A DNA stretch of 64,000 bases from NCBI GenBank assembly GCA_947497295.1, contig CANMFU010000001.1, positions 558,001 to 622,000 on the forward strand, given 5' to 3'. The notes beneath the pieces are model-generated. The model was not told the DNA's origin and searched no databases. It saw nothing but the letters and a program-made list of their open reading frames with translations. The translations under genes were made by a program, and so were the position numbers. This DNA is from an uncultured Roseovarius sp. GTDB taxonomy: Bacteria > Pseudomonadota > Alphaproteobacteria > Rhodobacterales > Rhodobacteraceae. Position 1 is the stretch's first letter. The number at the start of each line of letters is the position of its first letter. Of the stretch, positions 18,594-27,973 are shown in pieces.

Positions 18594-19031
18594 ATGATGC
18601 GCATCTTCCTAGCCTTTTGCCTTGCCCTGTGCCTGACTGCCGCAGCGGCGATTGCGCAGGACGTGAGCGGCGCCGCGAAAGGGCAGACCAACGCATTGCG
18701 CGCCAATGCCGGGCTGGAGCCGCTGGGCATCAGCGCGGCCCTGACCCGCGCGGCGGCAGGTCATGCGCGCGACATGGCCCAGAACGGATTCTTCAGCCAC
18801 ACCGGCTCGAACGGGTCGGGAATCGGTGACCGTGCGCGCGCCGTGGGGTATGGGTTTTGTTTTATCGCGGAAAATATCGCGCGGGGGCAAACCAGCGTGA
18901 ATGACGTTCTGAACGGATGGATGAATTCTACCGGTCACCGGCGCAATATACTCAGCGAAGGCGCCCGCGAATTTGCACTGGTGCGCCAAGGCGATATCTG
19001 GGTGATGATGCTGGGCCGACCCGGTTGCTGA
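18594..19031 (+). CDS. Secreted CAP/SCP-domain protein
   Basis: A 145-residue protein with a signal peptide (MMRIFLAFCLALCLTAAAAIAQD, cleavage after AIA) and one CAP domain. Motifs: GHARDMAQNGFFSHTGSNGS, then ENIARGQTSVNDVLNGW and STGHRRNILS, which hold the usual His and Glu. Two cysteines (GFCF and the C-terminal GC) could form a disulfide. Bacterial YkwD-type CAP proteins are periplasmic; their activity is not settled. It follows hisN by about 100 bases; CTGGAGACACG precedes the start. Confidence 0.85.
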   Translation: MMRIFLAFCLALCLTAAAAIAQDVSGAAKGQTNALRANAGLEPLGISAALTRAAAGHARDMAQNGFFSHTGSNGSGIGDRARAVGYGFCFIAENIARGQTSVNDVLNGWMNSTGHRRNILSEGAREFALVRQGDIWVMMLGRPGC

Positions 19032-19053
19032 GTGGTGCGCTGGACAAAAGGCC

Positions 19054-19308
19054 CTATCCGCCGAAAAATTTAGGTTTCAGCCGCAACAAGGTTTCGCAGA
19101 TTTGCGCCGTAAGGCTCTGCGCCAGCCCCAGGGCCTCCTGATGGGCGCTATGGCCGGTGCTGACCGCCGCCTCAATCGTGGCCGATTGCACCAGCGCCGC
19201 GACCAGCTCGGGGTGTTTTGCGGCATACTCGGCGCCGAACTCGGCCTCGATCGCGGCGATGGCGGCGCGCAGGTGGCGTGCGGCAGCTGGCGGGTTTTCG
19301 GGGGTCAT
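19054..19308 (-). CDS. Hypothetical protein (84 aa)
   Basis: A small, Ala-rich, probably all-helical cytoplasmic protein. Recognisable segments are AARHLRAAIAAIEAEFG, EYAAKHPELVAALVQSA and TAQICETLLRLKPKFFGG. AGAGGAGA precedes the ATG at 19308 at normal distance. The repeated PELVAALVQSATIE pattern suggests a helical bundle. I do not recognise a named family. It is convergent with the CAP gene and divergent from mgtE. Confidence 0.65.
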   Translation of the reverse strand: MTPENPPAAARHLRAAIAAIEAEFGAEYAAKHPELVAALVQSATIEAAVSTGHSAHQEALGLAQSLTAQICETLLRLKPKFFGG

Positions 19309-19483
19309 GTGTCGGCTCTCCTCTTGACCGGGCGTGTCTGGCTACCTAGGGCAAAGGACGCCGCAGGCGAGGGCGTGTTGATCACGCTGTTTTCAACGCG
19401 CCGCTCTGTGCAATACGTTGTTTTTGACACGTCCATTGCGTAAACCTGCGCAAGGTAAATAAGCGCAAAGCGCGGGAGAGCAG

Positions 19484-20881
19484 ATGAACGACCAGGACCA
19501 GACCCCGGACGCTGCCGCCCCCGAGGCTGAGCGCGAGGATGCATATGATCTGGACCGCCAGGCGGTCGCGCGCATCATCCACGCGGTTGACAATGACAAC
19601 CGCGCCGAGCTGATTGCCGAGCTAGAGCCGCTGCATGCCGCCGACATCGCCGACCTTCTGGAGCAGATCGACGCCTTTGACCGGCGCCGCCTGATCGAGC
19701 TGTACGGAGATGAATTCGACGGTGAAATCCTGTCCGAGCTACAGGATTCGATCCGCGAAGAGGTGCTGCGCTACCTCAATCCCGAAGTTCTGGCCGAGGC
19801 CGTGCGCGAGCTGGACAGCGACGATGTGGTTGATCTGATCGAGGATCTGGAAGACCACGAGCAGGACGCCATTCTGGAGGTACTGGAGGATAGCGACCGC
19901 GTCGCGGTACGCCAGTCGCTGTCATATCCCGAATACTCCGCCGGACGCCTGATGCAGCGCGAATTCGTGATGGCACCCGAGCACTGGAATGTCGGCGAAG
20001 CCATTGATTATATGCGTAATCAGCAAGAACTGCCCGAGCAGTTCTACCATATCATGCTGGTCGACCCGAAACTGCGCCCGATTGGGAATGTCACGTTGGG
20101 CAAGCTGATGTCGGCGCGCCGCGAAGTCATGCTGACCTCGCTGGTCGAGGACACGTTTCACGTCATCCCCGTGGCGCAGGACGAGGGCGATGTGGCCTAT
20201 GCGTTCAACCAGTACCACCTGATTTCGGCGCCTGTGGTCGATGAAAACGACCGTTTGGTGGGAGTAATCACCATTGACGACGCGATGGCCGTGCTGGATG
20301 AAGAACACGAAGAAGACATCCTGCGCCTTGCCGGTGTCGGCGAAGGTGGTTTGAACGACAATTTCTTTGAAACGACTAAGCAGCGCTTTCCCTGGCTCGC
20401 CGTGAACCTTCTGACGGCGATCCTGGCGTCGCTTGTAATCGCACAGTTCGAAGCGACGATTTCACAATTCGTGGCGCTGGCCGTCCTGATGCCGATTGTC
20501 GCGTCGATGGGCGGCAATGCGGGCACGCAGAGCCTGACCGTGTCTGTCCGCTCGATCGCAACGCGCGATTTGACCGGGTCAAACGTTTGGCGCGTGATCC
20601 GGCGCGAGGTGATGGTGGGTCTGATCAACGGCGTTATCTTTGCAGTGGTCATGGGCGCCATCGGAGTGGTGTGGTTCGGCAGTCCGGCGCTTGGGTATGT
20701 CATAGGCGCGGCAATGGTGATCAACCTCGTTATCGCCGGATTTGCCGGAACGGGTATTCCGGTTGTGCTGGAAAAGATCGGCGTTGATCCCGCGCTTGCG
20801 TCGGGCGCGTTTGTGACCACCGTGACGGACGTCGTAGGGTTCCTTGCGTTTCTGGGCCTCGCTGCGGTGTTCTTGTTGTGA
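19484..20881 (+). CDS. mgtE: Magnesium transporter MgtE
   Basis: A 465-residue MgtE channel. Domains in order: N-terminal helical Mg-sensing domain (about residues 25-150, LEPLHAADIADLLEQI), tandem CBS domains (about 155-275, containing HLISAPVVDENDRLVGVITIDD), plug helix, then five membrane helices (about 300-465) with the pore signature PIVASMGGNAGTQSLTV. High cytoplasmic Mg2+ closes the channel through the N and CBS domains. Its stop overlaps the start of the folate gene by 4 bases. Confidence 0.96.
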   Translation: MNDQDQTPDAAAPEAEREDAYDLDRQAVARIIHAVDNDNRAELIAELEPLHAADIADLLEQIDAFDRRRLIELYGDEFDGEILSELQDSIREEVLRYLNPEVLAEAVRELDSDDVVDLIEDLEDHEQDAILEVLEDSDRVAVRQSLSYPEYSAGRLMQREFVMAPEHWNVGEAIDYMRNQQELPEQFYHIMLVDPKLRPIGNVTLGKLMSARREVMLTSLVEDTFHVIPVAQDEGDVAYAFNQYHLISAPVVDENDRLVGVITIDDAMAVLDEEHEEDILRLAGVGEGGLNDNFFETTKQRFPWLAVNLLTAILASLVIAQFEATISQFVALAVLMPIVASMGGNAGTQSLTVSVRSIATRDLTGSNVWRVIRREVMVGLINGVIFAVVMGAIGVVWFGSPALGYVIGAAMVINLVIAGFAGTGIPVVLEKIGVDPALASGAFVTTVTDVVGFLAFLGLAAVFLL

Positions 20882-21444
20882 CCGGGCTGAGTGAAATCAA
20901 GGCGGCGGCGCGCAAGGCCGCATTCGTCCGCCGCAGGGCGGCGCATGAAGCGAATGACGGGGCACCAGCCGGCCGACTGAGCGAGGTTCTGGCCGGGTAT
21001 CGCGGCGCCGTCGTCGCGGGGTACATGCCCATCCGGACAGAGATTGACCCACTGCCTGCGATGGCAGAGGCAGCGGCGCATGGCCCGGTCTGCGTGCCGG
21101 TTATCATGGGCGAAGGGCAGGCGCTGAAATTTTCGCGCTGGACGCCGGGATGCGCCATGAGGGATGGCCCGTTTGGGGCTCGTATCCCAGAGGTGGATGA
21201 CTTCGTCACGCCGGAAATTCTGATCGTGCCGCTGGTCGCCTTTGACCGTGTCGGCGGGAGGCTGGGCTACGGCGGCGGGTTTTACGACCGCACCTTGGAA
21301 GGGCTGCGGGCAGGTGGCGCGACACTTGCCATCGGGTTTGCCTATTCCGCGCAAGAGGCAACCAGCCTGCCGTTGGAGCAAACTGACCAGCCACTGGACA
21401 TGATTGTGACAGAGGCCGACGTGATTGTCGTTCCGCGCGCCTGA
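20878..21444 (+). CDS. fau: 5-formyltetrahydrofolate cyclo-ligase
   Basis: A 188-residue enzyme that converts 5-formyl-THF and ATP to 5,10-methenyl-THF. It starts with GTG 20878, which overlaps the mgtE stop (GTGA), so it is translationally coupled to mgtE. Motifs: GYMPIRTEIDPLPAM, then PLVAFDRVGGRLGYGGGFYDRTL, the ATP/folate loop that defines the family. Length is normal. Coupling to a Mg channel may reflect the Mg-ATP need, or chance. Confidence 0.93.
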   Translation: MTGLSEIKAAARKAAFVRRRAAHEANDGAPAGRLSEVLAGYRGAVVAGYMPIRTEIDPLPAMAEAAAHGPVCVPVIMGEGQALKFSRWTPGCAMRDGPFGARIPEVDDFVTPEILIVPLVAFDRVGGRLGYGGGFYDRTLEGLRAGGATLAIGFAYSAQEATSLPLEQTDQPLDMIVTEADVIVVPRA

Positions 21445-21468
21445 TCTGTTGGCACGCCCCTTAAGTGG

Positions 21469-21507
21469 CGGAGCCTCCGGCGGGGATATTTCAGGCAAGA
21501 AGAATGG
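21469..21507 (+). repeat. CTCCGGCGGGG-type dispersed motif, copy 1
   Basis: The core CTCCGGCGGGGATATTT is followed by CAGGCAAGAAGAA. Near-identical strings are at 26727-26770 and 44151-44188, always with a GC-rich half, then TATTT, then a purine-rich AAGAnGAA tail. This copy lies 25 bases after the fau stop. Function unknown. Confidence 0.6.
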
Positions 21508-21511
21508 AGGA

Positions 21512-21537
21512 GCCGCGCCCGGCACAGCGGGCGCGGC
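21512..21537 (-). terminator. GC-rich hairpin after tyrS
   Basis: A 10-base perfect stem (GCCGCGCCCG / CGGGCGCGGC) with a 6-base loop, 4 bases beyond the tyrS stop. No T-run follows on either strand, so it may be only partly effective. Confidence 0.45.
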
Positions 21538-21541
21538 GCAT

Positions 21542-22792
21542 TCAGGCCAGGCGGATGAGAGCGTGGCGCTTTTTGCCGGCGCTGAGCTTGATCGGCTGGG
21601 CCAGCGCGGCCGCGTCGATCATCAGGCCGGCATCCTCCAGCGGAGCATCATTCAGACGCGCGCCGTTCTCGGATATCAGGCGTTTGGCGTCCTTGCCCGA
21701 CTTGGCCAGCCCAGCGCGCACAATGAGCTGGACGATGGAAATACCGTTTGTCACCTCCGCTGGGTCCAGCGTCAGGGTAGGCAGATCATCGCCAACGCCG
21801 CCCTTTTCAAACACTTCGCGCGCGGTCGCTTCTGCGGCCTCTGCTGCATCAACTCCATGCAGCAGGCGTGTGACTTCGTTAGCCAAAATAATCTTAGCCT
21901 CATTTATTTCCGCGCCACCGAGGGCGCCAAGCCGCTCGCATTCTTCAACGGGCAGTTCGGTATACAGCTTCAGGAAGCGCCCGGTATCGGCGTCCGTTGT
22001 GTTGCGCCAGAATTGCCAGAAGGTATAGGGGCTGCACATTTCGCCGTTCAGCCAGATTGCGCCATCTGCGGATTTGCCCATTTTGCGCCCGTCCGAGGTG
22101 GTCAGGAGCGGCGAGGTCAGGCCAAAGACTTGCCCGTCGATCACCCGGCGCGTCAGGTCGATTCCGTTGACGATATTGCCCCATTGATCCGAGCCACCCA
22201 TTTGCAGCGCACAGCCGTAGCGTCGGTTTAGCTCAAGAAAATCATAGGCTTGCAGAATCATGTAGTTGAATTCGAGGAAGGACAGCGATTGCTCGCGGTC
22301 CAGCCGCGATTTGACCGACTCGAACGACAGCATCCGGTTGACTGAGAAATGCCGCCCGATATCGCGCAGGAAATCGAGGTAGTTCAGCCCGTCCAGCCAT
22401 TCGGCGTTGTTGACCATCATCGCATCGGTCGCGCCGTCCCCGTAGGTCAGGTATTGGGCAAAGACCTGTTGCATGCCGTCGATATTCTCGTCGATAACCT
22501 CGGGCGTCAGCAAAGGCCGCTCGTCCGAGCGAAAGCTGGGATCACCCACTTTGGTCGTGCCGCCGCCCATCAGGGTGATCGGCTTGTGCCCGGTCTTTTG
22601 CAGCCAGCGTAGCATCATGATGTTCAGCAGATGGCCGATATGCAGCGATTTCGCGGTCGCATCATAGCCGATATAGGTTGGCACCACGCCCGCCATCATA
22701 GCATCGTCCAGCGCCTGCATATCGGTGCAGTCGGCCAGATAGCCGCGCTCGATCATCACGCGGAGGAAATCTGATTTGGGGTGATAGGTCAT
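21542..22792 (-). CDS. tyrS: Tyrosyl-tRNA synthetase
   Basis: A 416-residue class I synthetase. Start ATG 22792 ([19 protein letters not shown]); a frame 16 residues longer is open but not conserved. Motifs: the tyrosine pocket [17 protein letters not shown] with the HIGH box, [18 protein letters not shown], and the KMSKS equivalent [11 protein letters not shown]. The C-terminal S4-like RNA-binding domain ([22 protein letters not shown]) completes it. It is divergent from anmK. Confidence 0.97.
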   Translation of the reverse strand: MTYHPKSDFLRVMIERGYLADCTDMQALDDAMMAGVVPTYIGYDATAKSLHIGHLLNIMMLRWLQKTGHKPITLMGGGTTKVGDPSFRSDERPLLTPEVIDENIDGMQQVFAQYLTYGDGATDAMMVNNAEWLDGLNYLDFLRDIGRHFSVNRMLSFESVKSRLDREQSLSFLEFNYMILQAYDFLELNRRYGCALQMGGSDQWGNIVNGIDLTRRVIDGQVFGLTSPLLTTSDGRKMGKSADGAIWLNGEMCSPYTFWQFWRNTTDADTGRFLKLYTELPVEECERLGALGGAEINEAKIILANEVTRLLHGVDAAEAAEATAREVFEKGGVGDDLPTLTLDPAEVTNGISIVQLIVRAGLAKSGKDAKRLISENGARLNDAPLEDAGLMIDAAALAQPIKLSAGKKRHALIRLA

Positions 22793-22855
22793 GGTGCTTG
22801 TCCCGGTCTGGTTTGCGCGGCATGTATAGGGGCGCATCATGCAAAGGAAAAGGCC

Positions 22856-23956
22856 ATGTTGAAAGCGGGGCGGCTATGGGCCTTGGGGGCGATGTCGGGC
22901 ACGTCACTGGACGGGGTCGATGCGGCGATGATCGACACGGATGGCGAGGCGATTTTCGGCTTTGGTGCCAGCCGATACCGGGCCTACAGCGCTGATGAGC
23001 AGGCGGTTCTGACCGCCGCGCTGGGGCGCTGGCCGGGCGATGATCTGGATGCGGCGGAGCGCATTGTGATGCAGGCGCATATTGAGGGCTTGAGCGGCTT
23101 TGACGGTGCCGAGCTGGTCGGCTTTCACGGCCAGACACTGGCGCATGATCCGCATGGGCGCGGTACGCATCAATTGGGCGACGGCGCGGCGCTGGCCGAA
23201 GCGCTGGGGCTGCCGGTGGTGTGGGATTTCCGCAGCGCAGACGTGCGGCTGGGCGGGCAGGGCGCGCCGCTGGCGCCGTTTTTTCATTTTGCTTGTGCGA
23301 AATATGTCGAGGCGGATGCGCCTTTGGCGTTTCTCAATCTGGGGGGCGTTGGCAATCTGACATGGGTTGATCCCAGCGCGCGGCGACCGGAGGATGACGG
23401 CGCGCTGATCGCGTTTGACACCGGGCCGGCCAATGCGCCGATCAATGATCTGATGATGGCGCGGCGCGGTCTGCCCTATGACGAGGGTGGCAGGCTGGCG
23501 CGTGCGGGCGAGGTGGCCGAGGGCGCGCTGGAGCTGTTTCTGGACGAGCCGTATTTCCTGAAGATGCCGCCAAAGTCGCTGGACCGGGACGCCTTTGCCG
23601 ACATGATCGGGCTGGTTAGCGAGCTGAGCGATGCCGATGCCGCCGCCACGCTGACGGCCATGTCTGCTGCTGGTGTGTTGCGGGGGATGGAACATTGCCC
23701 GGAGCCGCCTGAACGCCTGCTGGTGACGGGTGGCGGCCGGCATAATCCGGTGATGATGGACATGCTGCGCGCGGCGCTGGATTGCGACGTGGTGCCGGTC
23801 GAGGATGTGGGACTGGACGGTGATATGCTGGAGGCGCAGGCGTTTGGCTATCTGGCGGTGCGCGTGGCACGGGGATTGCCCACGTCTTGCGCCAGTACGA
23901 CGGGCGTGCGGGCGGGAGTGTCTGGCGGTACGCTCAGCACACCGGGGGAGGGGTGA
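22856..23956 (+). CDS. anmK: Anhydro-N-acetylmuramic acid kinase
   Basis: A 366-residue kinase that cleaves and phosphorylates anhydro-MurNAc during cell-wall recycling. Start ATG 22856 ([24 protein letters not shown]), preceded by AAAGGAAAAGG. Motifs: [10 protein letters not shown] phosphate loop, [34 protein letters not shown] and [14 protein letters not shown]. The stop overlaps the start of the following pseudogene. It is divergent from tyrS. Confidence 0.95.
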   Translation: MLKAGRLWALGAMSGTSLDGVDAAMIDTDGEAIFGFGASRYRAYSADEQAVLTAALGRWPGDDLDAAERIVMQAHIEGLSGFDGAELVGFHGQTLAHDPHGRGTHQLGDGAALAEALGLPVVWDFRSADVRLGGQGAPLAPFFHFACAKYVEADAPLAFLNLGGVGNLTWVDPSARRPEDDGALIAFDTGPANAPINDLMMARRGLPYDEGGRLARAGEVAEGALELFLDEPYFLKMPPKSLDRDAFADMIGLVSELSDADAAATLTAMSAAGVLRGMEHCPEPPERLLVTGGGRHNPVMMDMLRAALDCDVVPVEDVGLDGDMLEAQAFGYLAVRVARGLPTSCASTTGVRAGVSGGTLSTPGEG

Positions 23957-24601
23957 TGGACTGTGGTCTGAATAACGGCGCCGGGGGCGGCGCGCGGCTG
24001 GGGCTAATCGTGCTGTCGACGGACGAGACGCCCGCAATGCTGGCGCAGATGGATGCCGCCATGCCGGTGGTGGCTACGTTGCCTTCTGCGGAGCTGGACG
24101 TGGTCAGTAGCACCTGCACGTCTGGCAGAACCGTTATTGGGGCCGCCCGAGTGGTCGAGCAGATCCGCCGCTACACGCCGCCGTCGCAGTAAGTGATCCA
24201 ACCAGCGCTGTCGTGGCCGCATTGGTGCATCTGGCGCGCGTCAGGTCGGCCTGGTCGCGCCCTACCTGCCCGGCGCGCCCGCGCAGATGCGCGCGCTGCT
24301 GGCCGAAAAAGGGATTGAGATCGCGCACGAGAGCAGCTTTGCGGAGCGCGACGACCGCCGCGTGGCGCGGATTGATCCAGCCTCGACGCGCGCGGCACTG
24401 CTGCAGGCGGCCAAGGCGTCGGGGGCAGAGGCGCTGTTTGCCAGCTGCACGAATTTGCAGACATCTGCGATTCTGGACGAGGTCGAAGCGATTACCGCGC
24501 TACCGGTGGTGGCGTTCAATCAGGCGCTGATCTGGCATATGCTGCGGCAGGCCGGAGCGGATGCGGCAGGCTCGGGGCCGGGACTGCTGTTTCGGTCCTG
24601 A
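23956..24601 (+). pseudogene. Decayed maleate isomerase / Asp-Glu racemase-type gene
   Basis: Three pieces of one protein lie in three different frames. 23956-24192 gives RLGLIVLSTDET...AELDVVSSTCTSGRTVIGAARVVEQIRRY and stops. From 24186 the -1 frame continues with AVSDPTSAVVAAL. From about 24239 a third frame gives RQVGLVAPYLPGAPAQMRALL through to GPGLLFRS at 24601. Order and content match maleate isomerase/arylmalonate decarboxylase-type racemases with both active cysteines (STCTSG; ASCTN). Between DET and MLAQMDAAMP about 35 expected residues are missing. So there are at least two frameshifts and one internal deletion. The start overlaps the anmK stop. Confidence 0.8.
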
Positions 24602-24670
24602 CGCAGGCGTGCTTTGCCATTGCCTGCCAAGGCCCCATATAGGGGCGAACATCAGGGATAGAGGCAGCAC

Positions 24671-25951
24671 ATGACCAAACGCGAGGTACACATCACCCGG
24701 GCCGAGGCGCAAGGCGTACGCTATGCCGCCGAGCTGGAGGGCCATGTGCGCTGGCTGGACGGGATCACCGGCGCGGCGCTGGGGGTGCTGGCGACGGCGT
24801 CGGGGATCTATACCTATCTGGGGGTGTCGTCCCTGCTGGACGACAATGGCGCGCTCAGCTTTTTCGCTGCTGCGTCCTACTCGATCGCGGTGTCGGTTGG
24901 GATTTTCGTCTTTTGGTCCTATCTCATGCGGCTTTTGCCGGCGGTGCGCAGTACCGGCGCGCGGATTGGCCTTTACGTTTCGATGGGGATCGGATCGCTG
25001 GCGATAATTGCCATGTCGTCATGGCTGAACGCTGCCGCGCTGGCCGGGTCGGCAGCGGTCGAGCAGCATCTGGCGCGGACGGTGCAGGAATATCAGGGAT
25101 CATTGGAGCAGGCCAACCTGATCGCCGTGTCGGCGCAGGGGCTGGAGAGGGACGTGGCGCGCGTGCGCCAGTCTTTTGAGGATCTGGGCGCGCAAGAGGC
25201 CGATGGCGGGCTTTCGGGCCTTGCCGGCCGGGGCGCGGTGTTTCGCGTGCTCAGCCAGAAATCGGACGAGCTGCGCGGGCTGGAGGCGCAGATAGCGACG
25301 CAGCAGCCGCTGGTCGATGCGGCCTTTGCCGAGGGGAATGCGACCTTGTCGCGCATGCGCGCCCTGACGGTCGAGCCGGGGCCGGTCGAGCCGCGCTCGG
25401 TCCAGTTCTCGGAAGAGGCGGTACGGTTGGCCGGGTTGATTGCACAGTTGCGCCAGTTGTCGGTCGCGCCGCTGGTGTCGCGCGCGGCGCAGGATCTGGC
25501 CGCGTCGGTGGTGCTGCCGGAATTGGACGGGCGTAGCGATGCCGCACGCGGCGATCAGCAAAGCACGATCACATCGGTGCTGGAGGTGCTCGGCCAGCGC
25601 GCCACGACGTTGCGCAGCGCGGCCGATGCGGTGGTGGCGATGCCGCCGCCGAGCGATACGACTTATACACCGATTTCGACCGCCGATGCGGTGATCCGCT
25701 ATGCCGGGAATTTCGCGCCGTCATGGGCGGGGGCCATCGCGATAGATCTGCTGCCGGGCGTGCTGGTGTTCATCCTGATGGTGACACAAGCGGCCATAAG
25801 GTCGGGGCGCGAAGGGGTCGGGATCGAGCAGACGCTGACCCTGTCCGAACTGCGCGCAGCGATGACGGTTTTGCATGAAATGGACGAGGTGCGCCGCCCC
25901 GGTCCGGTGGCCGAAGCAGAGCAGCCCAACGACCCGGATACAAGAGCATGA
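24671..25951 (+). CDS. Membrane protein with large coiled-coil loop
   Basis: A 426-residue protein of no family I can name. Three hydrophobic helices lie at about residues 31-57, 63-90 and 96-122, then a long, probably helical domain (about 125-330) rich in Gln, Glu and Arg, then a fourth helix at about 352-378 and an acidic tail. The layout suggests a periplasmic or cytoplasmic coiled-coil domain clamped by membrane segments. Its stop overlaps the start of the ClpP-like gene (ATGA), so both are made together and likely work together. Confidence 0.7.
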   Translation: MTKREVHITRAEAQGVRYAAELEGHVRWLDGITGAALGVLATASGIYTYLGVSSLLDDNGALSFFAAASYSIAVSVGIFVFWSYLMRLLPAVRSTGARIGLYVSMGIGSLAIIAMSSWLNAAALAGSAAVEQHLARTVQEYQGSLEQANLIAVSAQGLERDVARVRQSFEDLGAQEADGGLSGLAGRGAVFRVLSQKSDELRGLEAQIATQQPLVDAAFAEGNATLSRMRALTVEPGPVEPRSVQFSEEAVRLAGLIAQLRQLSVAPLVSRAAQDLAASVVLPELDGRSDAARGDQQSTITSVLEVLGQRATTLRSAADAVVAMPPPSDTTYTPISTADAVIRYAGNFAPSWAGAIAIDLLPGVLVFILMVTQAAIRSGREGVGIEQTLTLSELRAAMTVLHEMDEVRRPGPVAEAEQPNDPDTRA

Positions 25952-26721
25952 GCGACGCGCCCAAGGGATGGGACGCACGGCGCGTTCTTTACGCGGTGCT
26001 GGGAACGCAACTGGTTATGGCCGGGCTTTTGGCGGGGTCGGACGTGCTGGGTGCGCTGCCCCGTTTGGAGTGGCCGTCCAATGCGCCAGGCGTCGACAAC
26101 CCCGTGGCGCCGGGCGATCAGACCCGCCGCTATGCGCCGCGCGACACACCGCTGCCGCCGCGCGCACCGGGTGCGCCGGAGCGGCCCTATCGCAACAGTG
26201 GCGATATGCCAACGCGGCTGGAGTTTCTGCGGACGGGCGACACTCTGTACCTGACCGGAGAGATTGCGCCGGGCGATGATCTGCGATTTGCCAAGCAGTT
26301 GGAGGCCGACGATGGCCTGCTGCGCGCGGCGATCAACAGCCCTGGCGGATCGATCCGCGATGCGCTGGCGATTGGGCGCGTACTACGTGAGACGGGGCTG
26401 AATACGGAAGTTGAGGCGGGCGACATCTGCTTTTCCGCCTGTCCCTATGTTCTGGCCGGGGGAGTGCTGCGCGCCGTGGGCGAGGGTGCGCAGGTGGGAG
26501 TGCATCAGCATTATTTTGGCAAGAACACCGTGCTGCCGGCGTTTATGGCGGTGTCCGACATTCAGGCTGGGCAGGGTGATGTGATGGAATTTCTGGACGA
26601 TATGGGGATTGACGTCCGGCTGATGCGACCGGCCCTGGCAACGCCGCCGGAGGAGATTTATGTGCTGGTTGAGGAAGAGTTGCGGGAGTGGCGCATTGTT
26701 ACCGAGGACGGCGCTGAGTGA
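25948..26721 (+). CDS. Membrane-anchored ClpP-like periplasmic protein (COG3904-like)
   Basis: A 257-residue protein. It has an N-terminal anchor (about residues 14-35, YAVLGTQLVMAGLLAG), a Pro-rich linker (about 45-80) and a ClpP/crotonase-like domain. Landmarks are INSPGGSIRDALAIGRVLRETG, then DICFSACPYVLAGG with the presumed nucleophile serine after CF, then GVHQHYFG with the presumed catalytic histidine. These match ClpP-like predicted periplasmic proteins. The Ser/His pair implies a serine protease, but activity is not shown. It is translationally coupled to the upstream membrane protein. Confidence 0.7.
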   Translation: MSDAPKGWDARRVLYAVLGTQLVMAGLLAGSDVLGALPRLEWPSNAPGVDNPVAPGDQTRRYAPRDTPLPPRAPGAPERPYRNSGDMPTRLEFLRTGDTLYLTGEIAPGDDLRFAKQLEADDGLLRAAINSPGGSIRDALAIGRVLRETGLNTEVEAGDICFSACPYVLAGGVLRAVGEGAQVGVHQHYFGKNTVLPAFMAVSDIQAGQGDVMEFLDDMGIDVRLMRPALATPPEEIYVLVEEELREWRIVTEDGAE

Positions 26722-26726
26722 GAGTG

Positions 26727-26770
26727 CGGGAGCGCTCCGCGCGGGGATATTTAAGGCAAAAAGAAAGAGG
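26727..26770 (+). repeat. CTCCGGCGGGG-type dispersed motif, copy 2
   Basis: Core CTCCGCGCGGGGATATTT, then AAGGCAAAAAGAAAG, aligned with copy 1 at 21469-21507. It starts 6 bases after the ClpP-like stop and sits 12 bases before the end of the convergent VWA gene. Confidence 0.6.
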
Positions 26771-26781
26771 GGTGCGGCGCG

Positions 26782-27966
26782 TTATCGGCTGAGGTTGCGC
26801 ATGCCGCCGTCGAGGCCGTCGAGCGTCATCGGCACCATGCGGCCCTCGAAAATCTGACCGATCATCTGGGTCGACTGGGTGTAGGGCCAGTATTTTTCGG
26901 GAACCGGGTTGATCCACAGGTTCAGGGGCCATTGCGCGCGGGCGCGCTCCAGCCATGTTTGGCCGGCCTCTTCGTTCCAGTGTTCATTGGCGCCGCCGAT
27001 ATAGGCGATCTCGTATGGGGACATGGCGGCGTCGCCGACAAAGATGCAGCGGTAGTCGGAGCCGTAGGTATTAAGGATGTCCCAGGTCGGGGTCTTTTCG
27101 CTCCACCGGCGGCGGTTGTCGCGCCAGACGCCCTCGTAGAGGCAATTGTGAAAGTAGAAATGTTCCAGATGGCGGAATTCGGAGCGCGCGGCTGAAAACA
27201 GTTCCTCGACCAGCTGTATATGGGCATCCATCGAGCCACCGACATCGAGAAACAACAGCACCTTGGCGCCATTGCGCCGCTCGGCCTGCGTCTGAACGTC
27301 GAGATAGCCCCTTTGCGCGGTGGCGCGGATTGTGCCGGGCAGGTCCAGTTGCTCTTCGCCGCCGTCGCGGGCCCATTGGCGCAGGCGGCGCAGGGCCATC
27401 TTGATGTTGCGTGTGCCCAGTTCGACATCGCCCGCGAGATTGGCAAATTCGCGCTTGTCCCAGACCTTGACCGCGCGCTGGTGGCGGGATTTGTCCTGGC
27501 CGATGCGCACGCCTTCGGGATTGTAGCCATAGGCGCCGAAGGGCGAGGTGCCGCCCGTGCCGATCCATTTGTTGCCGCCCTGGTGGCGGCCTTGCTGTTC
27601 CTTCAGGCGCTGTTTGAGCGCCTCCATCAACTGCTCGAACCCGCCGAGCGAGGCGATTTCGGCCTGCTCTTCGGGGGTCAGGTGCTTTTCGGCCATTTTG
27701 CGCAGCCAGTCTTCGGGCAGGTCGACGGCGTTCAGCACATCGGCGGGCGTAATCGCCTCGATCCCGGCAAAGGCGGTGGCGAAGGCGCGGTCGAAACGGT
27801 CGATCAGCCGCTCGTCTTTGACCATGGCGGTGCGGGCAAGGTAGTAGAAGCCTTCGGTGTCGTAGGTGACAAGGTTCGCGCCGACCGCCTCAAGAAACGT
27901 CAGGTATTCGCGCAAGGACACGGGCAGGCCGGCGTCGCGCAGGTGGTGGAAGAAGGGAAGAAACAT
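26782..27966 (-). CDS. VWA-domain protein, CoxE-like
   Basis: A 394-residue cytoplasmic protein. The N-terminal half is the CoxE-like domain (FFHHLRDAGLPVSLREYLTFLEA). The C-terminal half is a von Willebrand A domain with the MIDAS line FLDVGGSMDAH, a DxGxS variant of DxSxS, and KTPTWDILNTYGSDYRCIFVGDAAMSPYEI. Such proteins pair with MoxR AAA+ ATPases as metal-dependent chaperones for cofactor insertion or enzyme activation. The partner MoxR gene is at 28959-29798, about 1 kb upstream on the same strand. Confidence 0.88.
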   Translation of the reverse strand: MFLPFFHHLRDAGLPVSLREYLTFLEAVGANLVTYDTEGFYYLARTAMVKDERLIDRFDRAFATAFAGIEAITPADVLNAVDLPEDWLRKMAEKHLTPEEQAEIASLGGFEQLMEALKQRLKEQQGRHQGGNKWIGTGGTSPFGAYGYNPEGVRIGQDKSRHQRAVKVWDKREFANLAGDVELGTRNIKMALRRLRQWARDGGEEQLDLPGTIRATAQRGYLDVQTQAERRNGAKVLLFLDVGGSMDAHIQLVEELFSAARSEFRHLEHFYFHNCLYEGVWRDNRRRWSEKTPTWDILNTYGSDYRCIFVGDAAMSPYEIAYIGGANEHWNEEAGQTWLERARAQWPLNLWINPVPEKYWPYTQSTQMIGQIFEGRMVPMTLDGLDGGMRNLSR

Positions 27967-27973
27967 CAGCCGC

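Noticed and set aside
22904..24037. Open frame of about 377 codons on the minus strand opposite anmK
   Set aside because: Shadow of anmK. No start signal, Arg/His-rich antisense composition.
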